The notes under the pieces are model-generated. The model was given only the letters and a program-made list of their open reading frames with translations. It searched no databases and had not been told where the DNA came from. A DNA stretch of 64,000 nucleotides from Pseudoduganella danionis (lineage in GTDB: Bacteria; Pseudomonadota; Gammaproteobacteria; Burkholderiales; Burkholderiaceae_D). The translations under genes were made by a program, and so were the position numbers. The number at the start of each line of letters is the position of its first letter. The stretch's first letter is position 1. This document shows positions 1 through 7,050 of this stretch, one piece after another. Location: NCBI RefSeq assembly GCF_009720775.1, contig NZ_WNKW01000008.1, positions 32,215 to 96,214 of the forward strand. The letters run 5' to 3'.

Positions 1-12
1 CAGGGGAAGTCT

Positions 13-903
13 ATGATTAATCGTATTACCGGTGCAAGCCAGCTTGCCCACAACATGGCCCGCCAGCCAGCAGCGTGGTTGTCGAACACGCGCGTATCGG
101 CCAAAGGTGTATTAGCCACCGCCCAGCACACGCTGACCATCGTCGGCGTGAGCGCACTGATCATGATGGCAGTATTGTTTGTCCGTCCAGAACTGGCCAA
201 AGACCTGAGCAATCTGCTCAACCGCGCGCCAGAGGCCGAAACCGAAGCCGTAGTGGTACCACCGCTGTCGGAACTGATGGAAGCCCCGTCGAGCGCGCCA
301 GTGGCCAATACCGAGCCGCTGACGGCCGAAGAACGCGCCTTGCTGGGCACCAAGAAACAGCAGCAATGGGTGACCTCGTGGCTGTCCAAGCGTTACCGCG
401 TGGCGGGTGATGCCGCCAATATGCTGGTCTCCACAGCCTATCTGACGGCCCGTGAAATCAAGCTCGACCCGCTGCTGATTCTGGCCGTGATGGCCATCGA
501 ATCGGGCTTCAATCCGTTCGCGGAAAGCCCGGTCGGTGCGCAAGGCCTGATGCAGGTGATGTCGAAAGTACACCATGACAAGTTCCAGGACATGGGCGGC
601 ACGCAAGCTGCACTGAATCCGGTGGCCAACATCCGTGTCGGCTCGCTGATCCTGAAAGACTACGTGACCCGTGGCGGTTCCGTCGAAGCCGGCCTGAAGA
701 GCTACGTCGGCGCTGGTGCATTCGAGCACGACGATGGCTACGGTTCCAAAGTACTGGCCGAATACCAGCGTCTGAAGATGGTTTCGGCCGGCAAGAAAGT
801 GCCAACCACGACCCCGGTCATGGCTGCCGTACCAGCCAAGCCAGCCCAGCCGCTGGCCAGCAGCGAGAAATCGATTAGCGGTACCCAGATCGCCGGCCTG
901 TAA
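13..903 (+). CDS. Membrane-anchored lytic transglycosylase (SLT domain)
   Basis: Predicted to cleave the MurNAc-GlcNAc bond of peptidoglycan in the periplasm. A hydrophobic segment at about residues 41-57 should anchor it in the inner membrane, followed by an acidic Pro/Glu linker (71-105). The SLT domain covers about 140-250, with catalytic Glu163 in AIESGF and the family motif GLMQ at 178-181. After the catalytic core it has an Ala/Pro-rich tail. The purine-rich stretch GGGGAAG before the ATG supports the start. It is a single gene closed by a strong terminator at 921. Family assignment is firm; the exact role (cell separation, remodelling) is not shown. Confidence 0.9.
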   Translation: MINRITGASQLAHNMARQPAAWLSNTRVSAKGVLATAQHTLTIVGVSALIMMAVLFVRPELAKDLSNLLNRAPEAETEAVVVPPLSELMEAPSSAPVANTEPLTAEERALLGTKKQQQWVTSWLSKRYRVAGDAANMLVSTAYLTAREIKLDPLLILAVMAIESGFNPFAESPVGAQGLMQVMSKVHHDKFQDMGGTQAALNPVANIRVGSLILKDYVTRGGSVEAGLKSYVGAGAFEHDDGYGSKVLAEYQRLKMVSAGKKVPTTTPVMAAVPAKPAQPLASSEKSISGTQIAGL

Positions 904-920
904 GCACTGCTACCCCGATA

Positions 921-949
921 AAAAAACCACCTCGCGAGGTGGTTTTTTT
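921..949 (+). terminator. Rho-independent terminator after the transglycosylase
   Basis: The inverted repeat CCACCTCGCGAGGTGG is flanked by an A-run on the left and seven T on the right, 18 bp after the stop codon. Because both flanks are A/T runs it could also stop transcription arriving from the minus-strand gene at 974. Confidence 0.92.
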
Positions 950-973
950 ATTTCCGGGACGGCCAAAGCGGGC

Positions 974-1588
974 TTAGCGCCCGCAAGTCGTGACCTTGGT
1001 GCGTATGCCGTCGCGGAAGGGATCACGCCCTCCCGTCAGTCCATTGCTCTCCTTGACCGCGCAGAAGGTAGTCCCGGCTCCGGTACGGATGCGCGTCATC
1101 ACCCGGCCATCATCCAGCGTCACGCTCTCCTGCGTCATGCCGTCCGAACCCGTGTAGGCACCGGCCAGTTTTTCGGCCAGCACGGTACGGTCATTGGCGA
1201 TTTTCTTGTCGCGCGGGTTCCATGCTTCTTTGCGCAGCTGCTTATCCACCGCGCCGGCACTACGGCGCGCGCGCAGCAGCGCATCTTCCTCCTGCGCTGC
1301 TTTGGGCGGCAGGGCAAACGGATCGGCCGGCGGCGTGACCAGCGTCATGGACGGTGCAGCGGGCGCCTGAACAGCCGGCTCAGTCGATTGAACCGTCGGC
1401 ACGGCTGCCGACGGCGGCAGCTGCGGCCGGATCGCCAGCGCAGGCGCGCGGCGCGGCTCCGGCGTGCGTGCCGGCCGGTCGGGCGGCTTTGGCGCGCTGG
1501 GCAGCAAAATATAGGTCAGCGTGGTCTGTACGGCCGCACGGGGCACAGGCTGGTGCTGCGGGGCTTGCCAGCACCACACTGCCAGCAC
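974..1588 (-). CDS. Hypothetical Pro/Ala-rich periplasmic protein, start uncertain
   Basis: I do not recognise a family. The given start is a GTG that begins inside a hydrophobic stretch (LAVWCW). The reading frame stays open a further 29 codons upstream and there encodes basic RWRRR followed by GWLALIVTAHVLAVW, which looks like a cytoplasmic anchor plus membrane segment, but no ATG, GTG or TTG is available there except the GTG used; ATT codons near 1670 are the only candidates. Residues 30-95 are Pro-rich. The C-terminal half is charged, carries two Cys, and may be a small folded periplasmic domain. It stands alone between the transglycosylase and nusB. Confidence 0.6.
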   Translation of the reverse strand: MLAVWCWQAPQHQPVPRAAVQTTLTYILLPSAPKPPDRPARTPEPRRAPALAIRPQLPPSAAVPTVQSTEPAVQAPAAPSMTLVTPPADPFALPPKAAQEEDALLRARRSAGAVDKQLRKEAWNPRDKKIANDRTVLAEKLAGAYTGSDGMTQESVTLDDGRVMTRIRTGAGTTFCAVKESNGLTGGRDPFRDGIRTKVTTCGR

Positions 1589-1785
1589 GTGGGCCGTGAC
1601 GATAAGCGCCAGCCAGCCACGGCGCCGCCAGCGCGGCTCGGTTTGAAAGTACTGGTCAATAATGCCACCTCGACATTAATTAAATAACAAGCGATTCTCT
1701 GTTGCCGATTAAATAAAGTCAAACGCTCACGCCGCGGCCCCGCCGCAGGCACTCGGCAGTAGCGCCAGCCGGTACTCCGCAGACA

Positions 1786-1813
1786 TAAAAAAAGCCACCG
1801 CAGGCGGTGGCTT
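1786..1813 (-). terminator. Rho-independent terminator of the rib-nusB operon
   Basis: On the minus strand the hairpin AGCCACCGCCTGCGGTGGCT is followed by a run of seven T, about 20 bp after the nusB stop. Confidence 0.9.
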
Positions 1814-1833
1814 GAGATAGGGCAGCGGGCAGC

Positions 1834-2304
1834 TTAGCGCTTTTTGTCGGCGGCCACTTCTTCCGGACGCAGTTTGGCGGCCAGTTTGTCGAGCACGCCG
1901 TTGACGTATTTGTGACCGTCGATACCGCCGAACGATTTGGTCAGTTCCACGGCTTCGTTGATAACGACGCGATATGGAATTTCCAGATTGTTCTTCAGTT
2001 CGTAGGCACCGATCAGCAGCACAGCGTGCTCGATCGGCGACAACTCGGCCACGCCACGGTCTACCAACGGTGCGAAAGTGTCGCGCAGGGCCACGGAATC
2101 CTTGATGGCGCCGTACAGCAGGGCCGAGAAGTGGTCGCCGTCAGCCTTGTCGAAGCCGTGTGCGGAACGGATGTTGTTGACCACGGTGGCCGCATCTTCG
2201 TTATTCAGCAGCCACTGATACAAACCCTGCAACGCAAACTCACGTGCGCGGTGGCGCGGCGTACGGTTTTTACTAGGGTTGGCGTGCAATGCTTTATCTG
2301 TCAT
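1834..2304 (-). CDS. nusB: Transcription antitermination factor NusB
   Basis: NusB pairs with NusE (ribosomal protein S10) on boxA RNA to form the antitermination complex needed for rRNA transcription. At 156 residues it is slightly longer than E. coli NusB. It carries the all-helical NusB signature: RHRAREFALQGLYQWL near residue 18, PIEHAVLLIGAYEL in the middle, and the YRVVINEAVELTKSFGG helix followed by KYVNGVLDKLA. It is the last gene of the riboflavin operon, as in many proteobacteria where ribH-nusB is conserved. The basic N-terminal tail is typical for the group. Confidence 0.97.
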   Translation of the reverse strand: MTDKALHANPSKNRTPRHRAREFALQGLYQWLLNNEDAATVVNNIRSAHGFDKADGDHFSALLYGAIKDSVALRDTFAPLVDRGVAELSPIEHAVLLIGAYELKNNLEIPYRVVINEAVELTKSFGGIDGHKYVNGVLDKLAAKLRPEEVAADKKR

Positions 2305-2388
2305 GGTTATACCTATTCTTCAATTCTTACAAAATCCGGCCTGATGCGCCGGCGCATACCGGCACATCCGGCCGTTTTACAGCGCAAC

Positions 2389-2877
2389 TTACTCGTCGTC
2401 GCCCTGATCCTGATTCAGCTCTTCCAGAGCAATGGTCAGGTTCGCCATTTCTACTGCTACACGCGCTGCATCCGCGCCCTTCTCGGCCATACGCACTTCC
2501 GCCTGCTCATCGTTTTCCGTGGTCAGGATGGCGTTAGCGATAGGAATACCATAATCGAGGCCGATGCGGGTGATGCCGGCGCCCGATTCATTCGACACCA
2601 GTTCGAAGTGATAGGTTTCGCCGCGGATCACGGCGCCCAATGCGATCAGGGCGTCGAACTGCTGCGATTCTGCCATTTTTTGCAGTACCAGTGGCACTTC
2701 CAGTGCGCCCGGCACGGTCACGTGCAGAACGTCTTCGTCTTCTACGCCCAGATGCTTGAGCTCGGCCAAACAGGCCGACAGCAGGCCGTGGCAAACGTCT
2801 TCATTGAAACGGGCTTGAACGATGCCGACGCGCAGTCCGTCGCCGGACAGATTGATTTCATAGCTACCTACGGTCAT
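2389..2877 (-). CDS. ribH: 6,7-dimethyl-8-ribityllumazine synthase
   Basis: Condenses 3,4-dihydroxy-2-butanone 4-phosphate (from RibBA) with the RibD pyrimidine product to give lumazine, the substrate of riboflavin synthase. The protein has the normal length (162 residues). Visible family motifs are RVGIVQARFNEDV at the N-terminus, VPGALEVPLVLQKM, and LGAVIRGETYHFELV, which holds the phosphate- and substrate-binding loop, then IANAILTTENDEQAEVR. The C-terminus is acidic (DQGDDE). It lies between ribBA (35 bp) and nusB (84 bp). Confidence 0.97.
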   Translation of the reverse strand: MTVGSYEINLSGDGLRVGIVQARFNEDVCHGLLSACLAELKHLGVEDEDVLHVTVPGALEVPLVLQKMAESQQFDALIALGAVIRGETYHFELVSNESGAGITRIGLDYGIPIANAILTTENDEQAEVRMAEKGADAARVAVEMANLTIALEELNQDQGDDE

Positions 2878-2912
2878 GTGAGGCCTCTTTTTAGGTGGGT
2901 AAGGTGGGTGTA

Positions 2913-4022
2913 TCAGTTAGGTTTGGCCAGATAGCCGGTCACTTCCAGATCGAAGCCCGTCATCGATGGCATTTTGCGCGGGCTGGCCAGCAGCTGCATC
3001 TTGCAGACGCCGACTTCGCGCAGTATTTGCGCACCGATACCGTAGCTGCGCAGGTCCATGCTGGCAGCGCGGCCCTTAGGCTTGACTTCCGGCTTGTCGA
3101 GCGCGGCAAACTGGGAGAAGAACTGTTCGGCAGTTTCTTCGCAATTCAGCAGCACGATCACGCCACGCTCGGCAGCTTTGACCGCAGCCAGCGAGGACGA
3201 CAGATTCCACGAGTGGGTGGTCGCTTCCGATTCCAGCACATCGAGTATCGACACCGGCTGGTGTACACGCACCAGCGTTTCCTTGTGCTTGTCCATCTCG
3301 CCATGCACGAGCGCCAGGTGGGCCGAGCCGCTAGGCTTGTCGCGGTAGGCGATCATGCGGAACTCGCCCTGCGCCGTTTTCAGCGTGCGCTCGCCGACTT
3401 TTTCCACCAGCGATTCATTGCGGCTACGGTACTGGATCAGGTCCGCAATGGTACCGATTTTCAGATTGTGTTCTTTGGCAAATTCCAGCAAGTCCGGCAG
3501 GCGTGCCATGGTGCCATCGGCCTTCATGATTTCGCAGATCACCGAGGCAGGCGTCAGGCCCGCCATGGCGGTCAGATCGCAACCGGCTTCGGTATGGCCA
3601 GCGCGCATCAGCACGCCGCCTTTTTGCGCTTTCAGCGGGAAGATGTGGCCCGGCTGGACGATGTCGCTAGGTTCGGTATTCTTGTCTACCGCAACCTGAA
3701 TGGTACGCGCGCGATCGGCGGCGGAAATACCGGTGGTCACGCCTTCGGCCGCTTCGATCGAGACGGTGAAATTGGTGCCGAAGGCGGTGCCGTTACGGGC
3801 CGACATCATCGACAGGTTCAACTGGTCGCAGCGTTCTTCGGTCAGGGTCAGGCAGACCAGACCGCGCGCATGCGTGACCATGAAATTGATGGCTTCCGGC
3901 GTGACAAAATCCGCCGCGAGCACCAGATCGCCTTCGTTTTCCCGGTCTTCCTCATCGACCAGAATCACCATGCGGCCTGCGCGCAATTCGGCGACGATTT
4001 CTTCGGTGCTGGAAATTGACAT
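2913..4022 (-). CDS. ribBA: 3,4-dihydroxy-2-butanone-4-phosphate synthase with degenerate GTP cyclohydrolase II domain
   Basis: The N-terminal domain (about 1-200) makes the four-carbon precursor of riboflavin from ribulose 5-phosphate and has intact signatures: DEEDRENEGDL, THARGLVCL, and FTVSIEAAEGVTTGISAADRA. The C-terminal domain (about 205-369) aligns with GTP cyclohydrolase II by position and by the SYGIGAQILREVGV motif, but the three-cysteine zinc site normally found after the GE(A)C motif is absent: the matching stretch reads LVRVHQPVSILDVLESE. This is the RibBX-like arrangement, so GTP cyclohydrolase II activity probably comes from a separate ribA elsewhere. Operon position: 160 bp after ribE, 35 bp before ribH. 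No FMN riboswitch is visible upstream. Confidence 0.93.
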   Translation of the reverse strand: MSISSTEEIVAELRAGRMVILVDEEDRENEGDLVLAADFVTPEAINFMVTHARGLVCLTLTEERCDQLNLSMMSARNGTAFGTNFTVSIEAAEGVTTGISAADRARTIQVAVDKNTEPSDIVQPGHIFPLKAQKGGVLMRAGHTEAGCDLTAMAGLTPASVICEIMKADGTMARLPDLLEFAKEHNLKIGTIADLIQYRSRNESLVEKVGERTLKTAQGEFRMIAYRDKPSGSAHLALVHGEMDKHKETLVRVHQPVSILDVLESEATTHSWNLSSSLAAVKAAERGVIVLLNCEETAEQFFSQFAALDKPEVKPKGRAASMDLRSYGIGAQILREVGVCKMQLLASPRKMPSMTGFDLEVTGYLAKPN

Positions 4023-4181
4023 GTTAAATCCTTTGTAGCGAAGCTAGAACAGCCCGCTATTTTAAAGGATTTACGCAAGCACCACCGCAAAAGGCTGATT
4101 TTATAGACTAAATCCCCGGTTTTATCGGACCGATCTGGTCAGAATATCAAGCTTTTACGGCGGAAAACTGGCTGCCCGGGC

Positions 4182-4817
4182 TTATTTGCCCGCTGCGCCC
4201 ACGGAAACCATGCGCTCCACATAGCGCGCGATCAGGTCGATTTCCAGATTCACCTGCTTGCCTGCGGACAGATGCTTGAGCGTGGTCATGGCAATGGTGT
4301 GCGGAATCAGGTTGATCGAGAACTGGCAGACCAGCTCCGCACCGCTACCGATGTCTTCCACCCGGTTGACCGTCAGCGATACGCCATTCACCACAATGGA
4401 GCCTTTGAAAGCGAGGAACTTGGCCAGCTCGCGCGGCGCTTCGATCACCAGCTCCCACGATTCGCCGATAGGCTCGAACTTGCGCACCACGCCCAGACCA
4501 TCAACGTGGCCGGACACCAGATGGCCGCCCAGACGTTCGTTCAGCGTCAGTGCCTTTTCCAGATTCACTTCCGTCAGCGTATCCAGCCCCACGGTGCAAT
4601 TCAGGCTCTCGCGCGACACATCGACGCGGAAGCTGCTGTCATCCTTTTCCACCACCGTCATGCATGCGCCGTTGATGGCGATCGAGTCGCCCAGCGCCAC
4701 ATCGGCCAGCGGCAGGCCGCCCGCGTGAACATTCAGGCGCACACCTGCAAACGAGCCGCCTACGAGCGGGGTAACGGATTCGATTTTGCCGATAGCGGCG
4801 ACAATTCCAGTGAACAT
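4182..4817 (-). CDS. ribE: Riboflavin synthase, alpha subunit type
   Basis: Dismutates two lumazine molecules to riboflavin plus the pyrimidine recycled by RibH. It begins with the diagnostic MFTGIVAAIGKIESV and contains the expected two tandem lumazine-binding domains: the first has DSIAINGACMTVV and ESL, the second has GHLVSGHVDGLG and GSIVVNGVSLTVN with LIPHT. Length 211 residues is normal. It follows ribD by 31 bp on the minus strand and is separated by about 160 bp from ribBA, so ribBA may have an extra promoter there. Confidence 0.97.
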   Translation of the reverse strand: MFTGIVAAIGKIESVTPLVGGSFAGVRLNVHAGGLPLADVALGDSIAINGACMTVVEKDDSSFRVDVSRESLNCTVGLDTLTEVNLEKALTLNERLGGHLVSGHVDGLGVVRKFEPIGESWELVIEAPRELAKFLAFKGSIVVNGVSLTVNRVEDIGSGAELVCQFSINLIPHTIAMTTLKHLSAGKQVNLEIDLIARYVERMVSVGAAGK

Positions 4818-4848
4818 AGCGTTGTAGTCTTAATGTTGAAGATAAATG

Positions 4849-5940
4849 TTAAATAAACCGTGCAAGGATACGCAGATCAGCACCGATCTGCTGGATCTCG
4901 TGGAATTTCAAACGGCGCTGCTCACTCAACTGCGTCAGCGCCGGCAAAGCAAACATGCCTTGCGCATCACCGAGCAAGGTGGGCGCCAGATACACCAGCA
5001 GTTCGTCCACACAGCCCGCGCGGATCAGCGAACCATTGAGCTTGGCACCGGCTTCCACATGCAGCTCGTTGATCTGGCGCCGCCCCAGTTCGCGCATCAG
5101 TTCCGCCAGATCGACCTTGCCGCTGGCATTCGGCAGCAGGATAACTTCCGCGCCCAGATCGGCCAGCGCCGCCTGCTTTTCCACATCGGGCTGCGCAGCC
5201 GCTATCCACGTGCCGCCCCCCTGCAGCACCTTGGCGCTCAGGTCGATTTCCAGCCGGCTATCGACCACGATGCGGCGCGGCTGGCGCGGCGTTTCAACGG
5301 CGCGCACATTGAGCTGCGGGTCGTCGGCTTTGACGGTGCCTATGCCGGTCAGGATGGCGCAGGCGCGGGCGCGCCAGGCATGGCCATCGGCGCGCGCTTC
5401 CGGCCCCGTAATCCACTGGCTCTGGCCATTATGCAACGCCGTCATGCCATCCAGGCTGGCCGCGCTCTTCATGCGCACCCATGGCAGACCGCGCGTCATG
5501 CGCGAGAAGAAGCCGATATTCAATTCATACGCCTGCTCGGCCAGCAGCCCTACACTGGTGGCGATGCCGGCTGCCGCCAGCTTGGCCATGCCCTGCCCCG
5601 CTACCAGCGGATTGGGGTCTTCCATCGCTGCCACCACGCGGCCCAGACCGGCGCGCACCAACGCATCGGAGCACGGCGGCGTGCGGCCATAGTGATTGCA
5701 GGGTTCCAGCGTGACGTAGGCCGTGGCGCCGCGCACATCATGGCCGCGCGCCTGTGCATCCTTGAGTGCCTGTATCTCGGCATGGTCGCTGCCGGCCTGC
5801 TGGGTGACGCCTGCGCCCAGCACTTCGCCATCGCGCACGATCACGCAACCGATATGCGGATTGGGCGAGGTGGTGTACAGTCCGCGTGCGGCCCATTCGA
5901 GCGCCAGCGTCATACCCTGCAGATCGTTGCTGATTTTCAT
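4849..5940 (-). CDS. ribD: Bifunctional pyrimidine deaminase/reductase RibD
   Basis: Carries out the second and third steps of riboflavin synthesis. The deaminase domain (1-145) keeps its zinc site: HAE at 53-55, Cys81 in LEPCNHYGRTPPC and Cys90. The reductase domain (about 150-363) has the NADPH-binding region and RRIVVDSRLEIDL, with LLPNASGKVDL and ELHVEAGAKLNGSLI following. The start ATG lies only 6 bp after the fimT stop, so ribD is probably translated from the same transcript as the pilin genes upstream. In E. coli nrdR and ribD are adjacent; here six pilin genes sit between them. Confidence 0.97.
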   Translation of the reverse strand: MKISNDLQGMTLALEWAARGLYTTSPNPHIGCVIVRDGEVLGAGVTQQAGSDHAEIQALKDAQARGHDVRGATAYVTLEPCNHYGRTPPCSDALVRAGLGRVVAAMEDPNPLVAGQGMAKLAAAGIATSVGLLAEQAYELNIGFFSRMTRGLPWVRMKSAASLDGMTALHNGQSQWITGPEARADGHAWRARACAILTGIGTVKADDPQLNVRAVETPRQPRRIVVDSRLEIDLSAKVLQGGGTWIAAAQPDVEKQAALADLGAEVILLPNASGKVDLAELMRELGRRQINELHVEAGAKLNGSLIRAGCVDELLVYLAPTLLGDAQGMFALPALTQLSEQRRLKFHEIQQIGADLRILARFI

Positions 5941-5946
5941 AAAGCC

Positions 5947-6531
5947 CTATTCACTCACGCTAGCGCAGCTAGCCCCTTCCTGCACCGGATCGCAGACGCG
6001 TAGCCGGCCCAGCATATTGATTTTGATGTTGCGCACATTTTCACCCTGCCGCAGCGTCAGCGTGCCCCAGCGGGCCGCCAGACTGTTGCCGGCATTGCAG
6101 GGCCGTCCAGCAGCATTATAAGCAAGATAGACGGGCACTGCTGCGCTGGAAAAGGCCGAACGTATGGTCAGACTGCCAGCCACAGGGGCATGCCGCAACA
6201 AGATGCTTTCATCGCCATCGGGACGGCGATTGCCATTGCGGTCCACAAACACCACCCAGCCATGCTGCCATGCGCCGCGCTCGCCATCGAGCGGCACCAG
6301 CAGAACGGGGCCGCCGCGTGCCATTGCATGTGTCCGGGCCAGCCGTAGCGCCGCTAGCATATCATTGACCGTGGTGTGCAACTGCTGCCGCTGCAGGATG
6401 GTTTGGTAGGCCGGCACGGCCTGCGTCAGCACCAGCGCCAGCAGTGCCAGCACCACCATGGTTTCCACCAGCGTGCGGCCAGCACTGCGCGTGCTGTGCC
6501 AGTCTGCGCTGCGGTTCAACACACACGCCAT
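5947..6531 (-). CDS. fimT: Minor pseudopilin, GspH/FimT type
   Basis: A type IV pilin-like protein with a prepilin leader ending in AG followed by RTLVETMVVLALL. Glu+5 is present, but position +1 is Arg instead of Phe/Met. After the hydrophobic helix comes YQTILQRQQLHTTVNDML and RLARTHAMARGGPVLL, the GspH/FimT pattern, then WVVFVDRNGNRRPDGDE, a well-kept loop of this family. The C-terminal half has two Cys pairs' worth of residues (PCNAGN, RVCDPVQEGASC) that may form disulfides. It is the last of six minor-pilin genes read toward ribD. Confidence 0.85.
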   Translation of the reverse strand: MACVLNRSADWHSTRSAGRTLVETMVVLALLALVLTQAVPAYQTILQRQQLHTTVNDMLAALRLARTHAMARGGPVLLVPLDGERGAWQHGWVVFVDRNGNRRPDGDESILLRHAPVAGSLTIRSAFSSAAVPVYLAYNAAGRPCNAGNSLAARWGTLTLRQGENVRNIKINMLGRLRVCDPVQEGASCASVSE

Positions 6532-6594
6532 CGCTCATCCCTCCTCTGCAGCCCTAGCCCCCAACCCGCTGACCAGCGCACCAGACTCAACGGA

Positions 6595-7050
6595 CTAAGG
6601 CCAGCAACGCACTTCAGTTCCACTGGCCGACTGCCTGCCACGGCTGGTCAGTATGAGCTGCTGACAGGCCACGTCACGAAAGCGGCCGTCCACTTTGCTG
6701 GTACCGGGCGTGGCAACGAGCTGTATGCAGGCGTTGATCTGTTCGCCATCACAAGCCTTGCCCTCGATTTCATAAGCGCTGCTGGTAGCGCCACTACCGC
6801 TCCACCATTTGAACTGGCGCGCTTCCGGCTCGTTCGCACTGGCCGAAAAAGCTTGATAGGAATTGGTCTGCGTGTAAAACCGTTCCTGTTGCTGTAGCAA
6901 CTGCCACAAGGCCACCTGCGCTTCCGTGCGGCGCGCACGGATCACTGCCTGCTGATAGGCGGGCAAGGCCAGCGCCATCAGGATGGAAATGATGGCCAGC
7001 ACGATCATCAGCTCGAGCAGACTGAAAGCGCGCCTGTGTCGTGTACTCAT
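6595..7050 (-). CDS. pilE: Type IV pilin, PilE-like minor pilin
   Basis: Short prepilin with a basic leader (MSTRHRRA) and the mature N-terminus FSLLELMIVLAIISIL, with Glu+5. The residue before the cleavage site is Ala instead of the usual Gly. After the helix comes LPAYQQAVIRARRTEAQ and QQQERFYTQTNSYQAF, typical of the PilE family in PilY1 clusters. Cys residues at the end could close a D-loop. The start chosen overlaps the pilY1 stop as ATGA (7047-7050), which implies translational coupling; a longer in-frame start 45 bp upstream would add residues not expected in a prepilin leader. Confidence 0.87.
   Translation of the reverse strand: MSTRHRRAFSLLELMIVLAIISILMALALPAYQQAVIRARRTEAQVALWQLLQQQERFYTQTNSYQAFSASANEPEARQFKWWSGSGATSSAYEIEGKACDGEQINACIQLVATPGTSKVDGRFRDVACQQLILTSRGRQSASGTEVRCWP

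Noticed and set aside
4023..4181. FMN riboswitch before ribBA
   Set aside because: The gap was read for the RFN element core (AGGGCGGGGTG and CGGCGG-type motifs); none is present on the minus strand.
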